Assembly: GCA_030150335.1 (NCBI GenBank)
Contig: JASLGC010000241.1
Coordinates: forward strand, 1-6,260
Source of the DNA: Flavobacterium sp.
Lineage (GTDB): Bacteria; Bacteroidota; Bacteroidia; Flavobacteriales; Flavobacteriaceae
Direction: 5' to 3'
DNA length: 6,260 nt
Shown here: positions 1-6,260 of the stretch, in pieces
How the letters are laid out: each line of letters begins with the position of its first letter
Position numbering within the stretch: the stretch's first letter is position 1
Program-made: the position numbers and the translations under genes
Notes under the pieces: model-generated
What the model was told of the DNA's origin: nothing
Databases searched by the model: none
Seen by the model: the letters and a program-made list of their open reading frames with translations, nothing else

Positions 1-88
1 TATTTAACTCTTCTACTTTTGTGATTTTAAAGTTCTCTACCAAATATTCTGGTAGAATCAATTTTAATATTTCCTTACTATCCATCAT
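1..88 (-). CDS. Transposase N-terminal region protein, ISAon1-like (partial, cut at left edge)
   Basis: The first 29 codons of a minus-strand gene are visible, starting MMDSKEILKLILPEYLVENF and continuing KITKVEELN to the window edge. This resembles the short first ORF ('N-terminal region protein') of ISAon1-type, ISL3-like elements common in Bacteroidota, where a separate DDE transposase ORF follows. That is recognition from memory of the motif (LKLILPE followed by a hydrophobic/aromatic stretch), not a search result. The start is bounded: an in-frame TAA lies four codons upstream (101-103), and two consecutive ATG codons (86-88 and 83-85) follow. There is no Shine-Dalgarno sequence. The gene runs the same way as the mre operon but is separated from it by a strong terminator and has its own promoter candidate. 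The catalytic ORF would lie outside the window, so activity cannot be judged. Confidence 0.68.
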   Translation of the reverse strand, partial: MMDSKEILKLILPEYLVENFKITKVEELN

Positions 89-92
89 ACTG

Positions 93-123
93 CAAAGATA
101 TTATTTTATCAATTCCTCCCCAA
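93..123 (-). promoter_or_regulatory. Bacteroidota-type promoter for the transposase gene
   Basis: On the minus strand a TTG (123-121) is followed after exactly 20 nt by TATCTTTG (100-93). This matches the Bacteroidota primary-sigma consensus, a -33 TTG and a -7 TAnnTTTG. The -7 box ends only 4 nt before the first ATG (88), so the transcript should be leaderless or nearly so unless a later start codon is used. The match is direct from sequence; promoter activity is inferred. Confidence 0.62.
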
Positions 124-243
124 CTTTTGAGCTTGATCCAGTCTTTGTATAGCTTGTAATTAAAGATGTAGAAGGACTTTTGTAAGAAGTATGAAATATG
201 TGTGCTTGTAATCTGTATAGGTGCTTAAAAGCCTTGTGTGTAT

Positions 244-283
244 AAAAGAAAAAAGTTGCTCAATATTAAATTGAGCAACTTTT
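244..283 (-). terminator. Intrinsic terminator of the mre-mrd operon
   Basis: A perfect 14 bp inverted repeat (arms 251-264 and 270-283, 5 nt loop 265-269) reads on the minus strand AAAAGTTGCTCAAT, loop, then the complementary arm ending in a T tract (TTTTTT C TTTT, 254 down to 244). The stem begins two bases after the stop codon (286-288) of the coiled-coil gene. The long T tract is on the minus-strand 3' side, so it should mainly stop transcription coming from the operon. It also insulates the transposase gene to the left from read-through. Confidence 0.85.
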
Positions 284-285
284 GA

Positions 286-840
286 TTATTTTGTTAATGC
301 ATTGAATTGTAAAGTTTGTCTTTTTACTTCAAATTCTAATTCTGTGATTTTAGTTTGAAGTTTTAAAAGTTTTCCTTTTCCTTTTAACTCATTGATTGGA
401 GTAAGTTTTCCTAATGCTTTCTTTTGAGTAAATTTAATGTTTTCACTATTAAATTTATCTTGAGCTTTGTGAAGCTTAGTAGTTGTTTTCTCTAATCTCT
501 TTTGGCTTTTAATAATGTCTTTTTGTTTTTTAATAGCCAGTTTTTGTTCTTTTTCCTTTTGTTTTTGAGCTCTAAGTTCTGCTTTTTGCTTTTGAGCTTC
601 AATTTTTTGTTGTTGCTTTAATTGTTTAGCAGCGTCTAATTCATTTTGAATTTTTAGCTCTTCAATTTTCAAGTCAGTCGCTACAGTATTCTTAGCATGT
701 TCTAATTCTTCAGCTGTCTTTACTTGTTGAATAGCGTTTTCAATTGTTGGAGTAGGAAGCTCTTTTGGCATTTCTTGAGCAACCATAGAGCTAGTTGTAG
801 CTGCGAATAATATTGCAGCTAAAAGCATCTTCTGTTTCAT
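286..840 (-). CDS. Secreted lysine-rich coiled-coil protein of unknown function
   Basis: 184 aa, function not recognised. The N-terminus is a typical Sec signal peptide: MKQK, a hydrophobic core at about residues 5-14, then TTSSMVA with probable cleavage before Q22. No Cys follows the core, so it is not a lipoprotein. The mature part (~163 aa) has no cysteine, is very rich in Lys, Gln, Glu and Ala, and should be strongly basic. Residues ~35-133 look like one long helix or coiled coil with many KQK-type repeats. A short break around 140-155 (Gly/Pro/Lys: GKLTPINELKGKGK) is followed by a second amphipathic helix (~158-182). The ATG start (838-840) is supported by the signal peptide; the upstream DNA is A-rich without a Shine-Dalgarno. 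It starts 53 nt after rodA and ends at the operon terminator, with no convincing promoter in the gap, so co-transcription with the elongasome genes is likely. A periplasmic structural or peptidoglycan-binding role is possible from charge and context, but that is speculation. Confidence 0.85.
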   Translation of the reverse strand: MKQKMLLAAILFAATTSSMVAQEMPKELPTPTIENAIQQVKTAEELEHAKNTVATDLKIEELKIQNELDAAKQLKQQQKIEAQKQKAELRAQKQKEKEQKLAIKKQKDIIKSQKRLEKTTTKLHKAQDKFNSENIKFTQKKALGKLTPINELKGKGKLLKLQTKITELEFEVKRQTLQFNALTK

Positions 841-893
841 TTTGTATTCTGAGTTTTTATTAAGTTCTAAGTGTAAATTAGGTAATTATAATA

Positions 894-2147
894 TTACCAT
901 TCATTAATTTTATTTGCGTCTAATTTTAAAAAGATAAAAAGTAGAACTGTAAATGCTATTAAGCTTGACCCTCCGTAAGAAAAGAAAGGTAAAGGGACTC
1001 CAATAGTTGGGAATAGTCCTATAAGCATGGTAATATTAAAAGCAAAGTGAATGAATAGAAAGCAGACTACACAATAGCCATAAACTCTATTAAACGTTTT
1101 CTTTTGCCTTTCTGCCAAATATATTAATCTAAAGAATAAACAAACAAATAATAGGATGATTACTGTTGCGCCAGTAAATCCCCATTCTTCACCTACAGTA
1201 GTAAAGATGTAATCGGTATGTTGTTCTGGGACGAAACCACCTTTGGTTTGTGTTCCTTCTAAGAATCCTGTTCCTGACCATCCACCAGAACCAATTGCAA
1301 TTTTAGATTGGTTTAGGTTGTACCCTTCGGCTTGTAGGTTTACCTCTTCGCCAATAAGTACATTAATTCTGTCTTTTTGGTGAGATTCTAATACATTGTC
1401 ATAAACATAGTCTACTGATAGTACAAAAACAGACATTATGGCTGTTAGTATAACATAGATTACCGGGTTTCTGCTTATTTTTTTATTCATATAAAAATGA
1501 ATGCCAACTGCCAATAAAATAAGTCCAATAATAATAATTGGTTTCACTACAAGTGCTAAAACGAATAGGATAATTGTAATAAATCCAGTCCATAAATACC
1601 AACTTGGCAATCCTTCTCTGTATAGAACAAAAACTAAAGAAACGAATAACATTGCACTTCCAGTATCGTGTTTTAAAATAAACAAGGTTGGGATACCTAC
1701 AATTGCTAAAGCAGCAAGTTGTTCTTTAAACGTTGCTAAATGAGTTTGGTTGTCAGAAAGATACTTTGCTAATAATAGTGCAGTAGTCGTCTTGACAAAC
1801 TCAGAAGGTTGAATCCCGAATCCACCAATTTGATACCAGTTGGTTTGTCCTTTGACAGATTTACCAAAAAAGAATAAACCTAATATAGATAGAAGTCCAA
1901 TTATATAAAATACCAAGGCGTATTTCTCGTAAAACTTTGCGTCAATTGAGACGATTAAGATTATAAGAGGAATACACATAATGATAAACATAAGTTGTCT
2001 CCCATATATTTGATTAAGGTCAAATATAGAGGTAGTCTCCGCTGGTAAAGAAGCAGAGTATATATTTATCCAACCAGCAAAAACTAAAAGTATATATAAA
2101 AGTATAGTTATCCAGTCGATATTTTTTTGAACACTTACATTTTTCAT
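894..2147 (-). CDS. rodA: Rod shape-determining protein RodA, SEDS peptidoglycan glycosyltransferase
   Basis: 417 aa polytopic inner-membrane protein of the SEDS family. It polymerises lipid II into glycan strands for side-wall growth, working with PBP2, encoded just upstream. Family motifs visible: QPSEFVK (113-119), HDTGSA (160-165), HQKDRI (256-261), the extracellular-loop motif PEQHTDYIF (307-315), and FFSYGGSS (388-395) near the C-terminus. D312 in the HTD motif corresponds to the Asp required for polymerase activity in characterised RodA proteins. It is longer than E. coli RodA (370 aa). The extra length lies mostly around residues 195-255, which holds additional hydrophobic segments between the DTGSA region and HQKDRI; I believe this is usual in Bacteroidota. 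Its ATG overlaps the mrdA stop by 4 nt (ATGA), suggesting coupled translation. RodA is preferred over the paralogue FtsW because of the mreBCD-mrdA context. Confidence 0.97.
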   Translation of the reverse strand: MKNVSVQKNIDWITILLYILLVFAGWINIYSASLPAETTSIFDLNQIYGRQLMFIIMCIPLIILIVSIDAKFYEKYALVFYIIGLLSILGLFFFGKSVKGQTNWYQIGGFGIQPSEFVKTTTALLLAKYLSDNQTHLATFKEQLAALAIVGIPTLFILKHDTGSAMLFVSLVFVLYREGLPSWYLWTGFITIILFVLALVVKPIIIIGLILLAVGIHFYMNKKISRNPVIYVILTAIMSVFVLSVDYVYDNVLESHQKDRINVLIGEEVNLQAEGYNLNQSKIAIGSGGWSGTGFLEGTQTKGGFVPEQHTDYIFTTVGEEWGFTGATVIILLFVCLFFRLIYLAERQKKTFNRVYGYCVVCFLFIHFAFNITMLIGLFPTIGVPLPFFSYGGSSLIAFTVLLFIFLKLDANKINEW

Positions 2148-4009
2148 TTCTTATGCGCTTTCTCTGTAGCTTTATATATTTGAAGTACTTTATCGTATTC
2201 AGATTGTAAACTACCTTTTAGCATTTTATCCTCTAAATCTTTTCTAACGATATTTCCAAGTAAATATTTTTGAATCATTAAACTTGTGATAGGAGCAGCC
2301 CATCGATTACCCCAATAACCGTTTTCAATAAAAACAGCAATTGCAATTTTAGGATCGTCTTTTGGGGCGAAAGCAACAAAAACGGAGTGGTCAGTTAATT
2401 GATAACGTTTACCATTAATACGTGTGAAGTTTTCTACTGTCCCTGTTTTTCCACACATGTCTAATCCTTCAACATACACAGATCTACCCGTACCAAAGTT
2501 AAATACATCATTCATTCCTTGGACAATTGGTAAGAAATGCTCTGGATCAATTGTTGTTTGGTGCTTAGTAGTAAATTTATTATCAATATCGTGGTGTTCG
2601 ATATTTTTAATGATATGAGGAGTATAGTAATAACCATGGTTAGCAACTGCAGCCAACATATTAGCAAGTTGCATAGGTGTTAATATAACTTCTCCTTGTC
2701 CAATAGAGTTAGAAATTGTTGTTGTACTTCTCCAACCTCCATTAGGATACCATCTATTGTAATAATCTGCATCAGGAATATGTCCTTTTCTTCCTTCAGG
2801 TAGATCATATCCTAAGAATTGACCAAGACCAAAACTATGCAAATGTTCACTCCATCTATTGATTCCTTCAGTAGGAGTTTTATATTTTTCAATAATTCTT
2901 TTATATGCATTTGCAAAATAGGTGTTGCACGATTTTGCAATAGCGGCATTTAAATTCCAGTTTCCAGAATCGTGACATCCCATCCAAGCTCCTTTACCAT
3001 AAAAGAAACCTCTACTACAACTAAAAGTTGTATGTGGTGTGATAACGCCTTCTTGTAATCCTATTAAGGCGGTTAGGATTTTAAATGGAGAACCTGGAGA
3101 ATATTCACCAGAAAGTACACGATTATATAATGGTTTTGCTAATGAGTCATGATATAATTTCGTGTAATTTTTAGATCTTTCACGACCTACAAGTAAGGCA
3201 GGATCGTATGAAGGTCCATTGATTAATGCTAAGATTTCACCTGTTTTAGGCTCTATCGCAACAATACCACCTCTTTTGTTTTGCATTAATAACTCACCGT
3301 ATGCTTGTAATTCACTATCAATTGTTAATGTGATATCTTCTCCTTTTACGGCTAATGTATCATAAATACCATTTTTGAAAGAACCAATTTCTCTATTAAA
3401 ACGGTCACGTTGAATGTATTTAACACCTTTAGTTCCTCTTAATGTATGCTCGTATTGTTGTTCAATACCTTGTATACCAATTAAATCACCTGATTTGTAA
3501 TATGGGTTAGCTTTAATGTTTTGTTCATTTACCTGGCGTATGTATCCAAAAATATTAGCTCCAGAAGAAACTTGGTAGTCTCTAAGAGATCTTTTTTGAA
3601 TATAAAAACCATTGAAGTTTCTTATTTTTTCTTGGAATGCTGCATATTCTTTTTTGCTCAATTGAGGCAAAAAGATTGATGGTAGCCTTGGACTATATTT
3701 TTTAGCTTTTTCAAGTTTGGTATTGAAAGTTTCCAGCGAAACATCTAATAAATTACAAAGTGCAAGTGTATCTATATCTTTTACTTCTCGAGGAATAACC
3801 ATAATATCATAAGATGGTTGATTCGCGATAAGTAATTTACCATTACGATCGTATACGTAACCTCTTTCAGGATATTCGTAAACTATTTTAAGAGCATTAT
3901 TTTCCGATTTTTTAATATAAGTATCGTCAACAACTTGCAAGTAAAATAGTCTTGATAGAATCACGATTGTTACAACCAAAATAATGATTGGTAATAAAAA
4001 TTTTCTCAT
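2144..4009 (-). CDS. mrdA: Penicillin-binding protein 2, elongation-specific peptidoglycan transpeptidase
   Basis: 621 aa class B PBP, close to the usual ~630 aa. It cross-links nascent peptidoglycan in the periplasm and partners with RodA. Layout: one N-terminal membrane anchor (~4-24), PBP dimerisation/pedestal domain (~45-215, including YVYDRNGKLL at 51-60), transpeptidase domain (~245-580). Catalytic motifs are intact: SPFK (S307 nucleophile, K310), SCN (360-362), and KTGT (521-524). The motif GEYSPGSPFK and the long linker region are PBP2-like rather than FtsI-like. C331, C345 and H346 cluster between the SxxK and SxN motifs, near where zinc ligands occur in some proteobacterial PBP2 proteins. 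The start ATG overlaps the mreD stop by 4 nt and the stop overlaps the rodA start by 4 nt. This protein would be a target of beta-lactams such as mecillinam, by family knowledge. Confidence 0.97.
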   Translation of the reverse strand: MRKFLLPIIILVVTIVILSRLFYLQVVDDTYIKKSENNALKIVYEYPERGYVYDRNGKLLIANQPSYDIMVIPREVKDIDTLALCNLLDVSLETFNTKLEKAKKYSPRLPSIFLPQLSKKEYAAFQEKIRNFNGFYIQKRSLRDYQVSSGANIFGYIRQVNEQNIKANPYYKSGDLIGIQGIEQQYEHTLRGTKGVKYIQRDRFNREIGSFKNGIYDTLAVKGEDITLTIDSELQAYGELLMQNKRGGIVAIEPKTGEILALINGPSYDPALLVGRERSKNYTKLYHDSLAKPLYNRVLSGEYSPGSPFKILTALIGLQEGVITPHTTFSCSRGFFYGKGAWMGCHDSGNWNLNAAIAKSCNTYFANAYKRIIEKYKTPTEGINRWSEHLHSFGLGQFLGYDLPEGRKGHIPDADYYNRWYPNGGWRSTTTISNSIGQGEVILTPMQLANMLAAVANHGYYYTPHIIKNIEHHDIDNKFTTKHQTTIDPEHFLPIVQGMNDVFNFGTGRSVYVEGLDMCGKTGTVENFTRINGKRYQLTDHSVFVAFAPKDDPKIAIAVFIENGYWGNRWAAPITSLMIQKYLLGNIVRKDLEDKMLKGSLQSEYDKVLQIYKATEKAHKK

Positions 4010-4530
4010 TTTTTAGATGGTTTAATCAGAAAAAGGATCAATATACAAGCTAATAATGTTGTAATAGTAGTTAGAAAAGTGCGGTACAATATTTCCCAAA
4101 CAAAATTGAACCTAAAGAATTCTAAACCAAACAAAACAATATGATGTATAACAACTGATATGACAATATATCCTAAAACTTCTAAAGAACTGAAAAGATC
4201 TTTAGTAACCTTTTTGATAATATTTAAGTTGTGATATTGGTAACTGACACCAAAAGAAAATTTTAGCACAGAAGGTCTAAAAAAAGCAAGAATTAAGCTT
4301 GAAGCAGCGTGTATTCCCCCAGAGTTTTCAAACATATCAACTACTAACCCTAAAGTGAAACTTGCTAAATAGAAAAAAGGTTTAGTGTTTTCAGAAGGAT
4401 ATAATATGATAAAAAGAATGTAGGGAAATGGATTTATAAAACCGAACAGATCAATATTATTAAATATTAATATCTGTGCGATTAATAGCGCTATAAATCG
4501 AGCAATATTTGATAATGCAATACTATTCAT
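4006..4530 (-). CDS. mreD: Rod shape-determining protein MreD
   Basis: 174 aa, small hydrophobic membrane protein with about five predicted membrane segments (roughly 7-27, 33-48, 52-70, 110-136, 146-170). MreD sits in the inner membrane with MreC and helps control the MreB-RodA-PBP2 elongasome. Sequence conservation in this family is low, so the call leans on position between mreC and mrdA, size, topology, and a typical flavobacterial MreD start (MNSIAL, then FNNIDLFGFINPFPYILF). I chose the ATG at 4528-4530, which overlaps the mreC stop by 8 nt. A TTG six codons upstream (4546-4548) would add MKRKLQ and lengthen the overlap to 26 nt; it is less likely because the ATG gives the usual family N-terminus. 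The gene ends in an ATGA overlap with mrdA. Confidence 0.94.
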   Translation of the reverse strand: MNSIALSNIARFIALLIAQILIFNNIDLFGFINPFPYILFIILYPSENTKPFFYLASFTLGLVVDMFENSGGIHAASSLILAFFRPSVLKFSFGVSYQYHNLNIIKKVTKDLFSSLEVLGYIVISVVIHHIVLFGLEFFRFNFVWEILYRTFLTTITTLLACILILFLIKPSKK

Positions 4531-5353
4531 TTGTAGTTTCCGCTTCAAGTTGATTAATCTCCTCTATATCTTTATTCTTGATAATATAGATATACCCTAA
4601 GTTCGTCATATCGTTAAATAGACGGACTGAAATAGTGTAGTAATTCGAGCTTTCGTTTGTGTAAGCTTTCTCGATTACCCCAATTGGAATATTTTCAGGA
4701 AATATAGTTGATATTCCCCCTGTAACAATAGTATCTCCTTTGTAAATTTCTGCTAAACGCGGAATATCAGATAAATGTACATAACCTGTGTTTTTACCAT
4801 CCCATTCTAAAGTTCCAAAGTGATTTGAACCTTTTATTTTAGCGTTGATTTTAGACTTAACGTTTAATATACTTTGTACTGTTGAATAGTTAGATGATGT
4901 CTTTTCAATAATACCTAAGACACCATTGCTATTTATAACAGCCATGTTTTTGTCAATTCCTTGATTAGAACCTCCTTTTATCGTTAAGTAGTTGTCTTTA
5001 GTATTAAAAGAATTACGGATAACTTTAGCTACAATAATAGAAAACTCTTGACTTTCAGCGGGCATGTGTTTTCTAATGTCAACAGAATCTTGTTCTGAAG
5101 TACTATTGTAAACGACTGATTTTAATAATGCATTTTCTAAAACAAGAGCGTCATTCTCTGTTTTAAGATGCATATATTCTTTAAAATCATTTACATTTTC
5201 ATAGACATAACCAGTCACACCATTCGCAGAACTAATAAATGAACTCTGATGAAAAGAGTGTGTTTGAATTATTAATCCGAATGATATGACTAAAAGCAGC
5301 AAAAACAGTAGCTTAGTACTGTTTTTTATAAAGAAATTGATTATCTGCTGCAT
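4523..5353 (-). CDS. mreC: Rod shape-determining protein MreC
   Basis: 276 aa bitopic inner-membrane protein with a large periplasmic part. In the family it binds PBP2 and switches the elongasome to its active state, linking it to MreB through MreD. Visible layout: short cytoplasmic N-terminus, one membrane segment (~12-31), a coiled coil (~52-80, Glu/Leu/Lys-rich), then the two beta-domain core (~103-262). Family signatures include NYLTIKGGSNQGI (121-133), NGVLGIIE (143-150), GTLEWDG (180-186), and GDTIVTGGIS followed by FPENIPIGVIEK (206-229). A Glu-rich tail (263-276) ends the protein. It begins 9 nt after the mreB stop with an ATG and no clear Shine-Dalgarno, and overlaps mreD by 8 nt. 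Confidence 0.96.
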   Translation of the reverse strand: MQQIINFFIKNSTKLLFLLLLVISFGLIIQTHSFHQSSFISSANGVTGYVYENVNDFKEYMHLKTENDALVLENALLKSVVYNSTSEQDSVDIRKHMPAESQEFSIIVAKVIRNSFNTKDNYLTIKGGSNQGIDKNMAVINSNGVLGIIEKTSSNYSTVQSILNVKSKINAKIKGSNHFGTLEWDGKNTGYVHLSDIPRLAEIYKGDTIVTGGISTIFPENIPIGVIEKAYTNESSNYYTISVRLFNDMTNLGYIYIIKNKDIEEINQLEAETTNE

Positions 5354-5362
5354 AAGTTATTT

Positions 5363-6260
5363 TTATTTGATCAATACGCTTTTGTATTTATCAAGATTTT
5401 TAATTGCTAAACCTGTACCTCTTACTACTGCTCTTAATGGATCTTCAGCAATGTAAACAGGTAAGTCTGTTTTTTGTGAAATACGTTTATCTAAACCTCT
5501 TAACATAGATCCACCACCTGCTAAATATATACCTGTATTATAGATATCAGCTGCTAATTCTGGAGGTGTTTGAGATAAAGTTTCCATAACTGCATCTTCT
5601 ACACGTTGAATAGATTTGTCTAAAGCTTTAGCAATCTCTCTGTATGACACTGTTACTTGTTTTGGCTTACCAGTAAGTAAGTCACGACCTTGTACAAGCA
5701 TATCATCTGGAGGAGTTTCTAAATCTTCAGTAGCAGCTCCTATTTGGATTTTGATTTTTTCTGCAGTACTCTCTCCAACAAATAAGTTGTGTTGTGTACG
5801 CATATAATAGATGATATCATTTGTGAATACATCACCAGCAATTTTCACTGATTTATCACAAACAATACCTCCAAGAGCTATAACAGCAATCTCAGTAGTA
5901 CCACCACCTATATCAACAATCATGTTACCTTTCGGTTGCATAATATCAACACCGATACCAATTGCAGCAGACATAGGTTCATGTATAAGGTAAACCTCTT
6001 TACCATTCACACGCTCACAAGATTCTTTTACAGCACGCATTTCTACTTCAGTAATTCCTGAAGGGATACATACGATCATACGTAATGCAGGTGTAAACAT
6101 TTTTTTTCTCAATGAAGGAATGCTCTTGATAAAGAGGCTTATCATTTTTTCTGACGCATCAAAATCAGCAATTACACCATCTTTTAAAGGGCGGATTGTT
6201 TTGATATTACCATGTGTCTTCCCCTGCATCAAGCTTGCTTCTTTTCCGACAGCAATAATT
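5363..6260 (-). CDS. mreB: Rod shape-determining protein MreB, actin homologue (partial, N-terminus beyond window)
   Basis: 298 residues are visible. The reading frame is open to the right edge and continues upstream of the first internal ATG as IIAVGKEAS-LMQGKTHG, the normal MreB sequence at about residue 45, so about 44 residues including the first phosphate loop are missing. MreB is an ATP-dependent cytoskeletal filament at the inner membrane that guides side-wall synthesis. Visible actin-fold motifs (numbered from the first visible residue): the connecting region from PSGITEVE to HEPMSAAIGIG (67-102), phosphate-2 loop DIGGGTTEIA (116-125), and adenosine motif LAGGGSMLRGLD (246-257). The frame is intact to the TAA at 5363-5365. 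It is the first visible gene of the operon; its promoter lies outside the window. An internal start at 6232 (TTG) or 6229 (ATG) should not be taken as the gene start. Confidence 0.98.
   Translation of the reverse strand, partial: IIAVGKEASLMQGKTHGNIKTIRPLKDGVIADFDASEKMISLFIKSIPSLRKKMFTPALRMIVCIPSGITEVEMRAVKESCERVNGKEVYLIHEPMSAAIGIGVDIMQPKGNMIVDIGGGTTEIAVIALGGIVCDKSVKIAGDVFTNDIIYYMRTQHNLFVGESTAEKIKIQIGAATEDLETPPDDMLVQGRDLLTGKPKQVTVSYREIAKALDKSIQRVEDAVMETLSQTPPELAADIYNTGIYLAGGGSMLRGLDKRISQKTDLPVYIAEDPLRAVVRGTGLAIKNLDKYKSVLIK

Larger units (their letters stand above)
1..233 (-). mobile_element. Probable left end of an ISAon1/ISL3-like insertion sequence (partial)
   Basis: The transposase-like start at 88, its promoter, and about 110 nt of upstream non-coding sequence look like the terminal part of an insertion sequence that continues past the left edge. 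A possible outer tip is at 233, where the minus strand reads GGCTTTTAAGCACC. ISL3-family ends typically begin GG followed by a C/T-rich run, which is why I place the tip here. Inside it, GCTTGTAAT on the plus strand occurs twice (152-160 and 204-212), each beside a TGTATAG copy (146-152 and 214-220), a pattern that could be transposase-binding repeats. The other end and any target duplication are not visible. The boundary is a guess; the presence of an IS rests mainly on the partial protein. Confidence 0.42.

Noticed and set aside
841..893. Possible promoter (TAATTTAC, partly like TAnnTTTG) upstream of the coiled-coil gene
   Set aside because: The -7 match is imperfect and there is no TTG at the expected upstream spacing.
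881..898. Hairpin ggtaat/attacc around the rodA stop codon
   Set aside because: Only a 6 bp AT-rich stem with a 6 nt loop and no T tract, so it is not supported as a terminator.
1501..1743. 80-codon plus-strand open frame opposite rodA
   Set aside because: It is antisense to conserved membrane-protein codons, has no recognisable domain, and is explained by the rodA reading frame.
2424..2618. 64-codon plus-strand open frame opposite mrdA
   Set aside because: Antisense shadow of the PBP2 transpeptidase domain, including the KTG motif; no independent support.
4531..4548. TTG start that would extend MreD by six residues (MKRKLQ)
   Set aside because: The ATG at 4528-4530 gives the family-typical N-terminus and a short 8 nt overlap with mreC, so the TTG is unlikely.
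5616..5993. Two plus-strand open frames (63 and 60 codons) opposite mreB
   Set aside because: They lie wholly within conserved mreB coding sequence and show no family resemblance.
6227..6232. TTG/ATG at the right edge as the mreB start
   Set aside because: The frame stays open to the edge and encodes normal MreB residues (IIAVGKEAS) before it; the true start is outside the window.

Overview
This AT-rich window (roughly one-third G+C by eye) is very probably chromosomal DNA of a member of the Bacteroidota, most likely class Flavobacteriia. The protein sequences look flavobacterial. No clear Shine-Dalgarno sequences precede the genes. The one good promoter candidate has the Bacteroidota form (TTG, 20 nt spacer, TAnnTTTG). 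A Myroides- or Flavobacterium-like genus would fit, but I cannot fix the genus from this sequence.

All supported genes read leftwards on the minus strand. In transcription order from the right edge they are: mreB (first ~44 codons beyond the window), mreC, mreD, mrdA (PBP2), rodA, and a small secreted lysine-rich coiled-coil protein. A strong intrinsic terminator begins two bases after the stop codon of that last gene. Left of the terminator, a second unit begins that looks like the end of an insertion sequence: an intergenic stretch with short repeats, a Bacteroidota-type promoter, and the first 29 codons of a transposase N-terminal-region gene cut by the window edge (resembling the ISAon1 group, ISL3-like).

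The mre-mrd genes form one elongasome operon. MreB filaments under the inner membrane organise the complex. MreC and MreD are the membrane and periplasmic parts that connect MreB to the synthases and activate them. RodA polymerises glycan strands and PBP2 cross-links them. The genes are packed tightly: a 9 nt gap for mreB/mreC, an 8 nt overlap for mreC/mreD, and ATGA overlaps for mreD/mrdA and mrdA/rodA. This suggests translational coupling and fixed stoichiometry. Only the coiled-coil gene, 53 nt after rodA, is not a recognised elongasome part; it shares the operon's terminator and is the least explained item here.

Most of the window is ordinary, well-conserved cell-shape machinery. I see no CRISPR array, rRNA, tRNA, phage gene or clear novel system. 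The points worth a second look are the secreted coiled-coil protein, the Cys/His cluster in PBP2, and the IS end abutting the operon terminator with a nearly leaderless transposase promoter.
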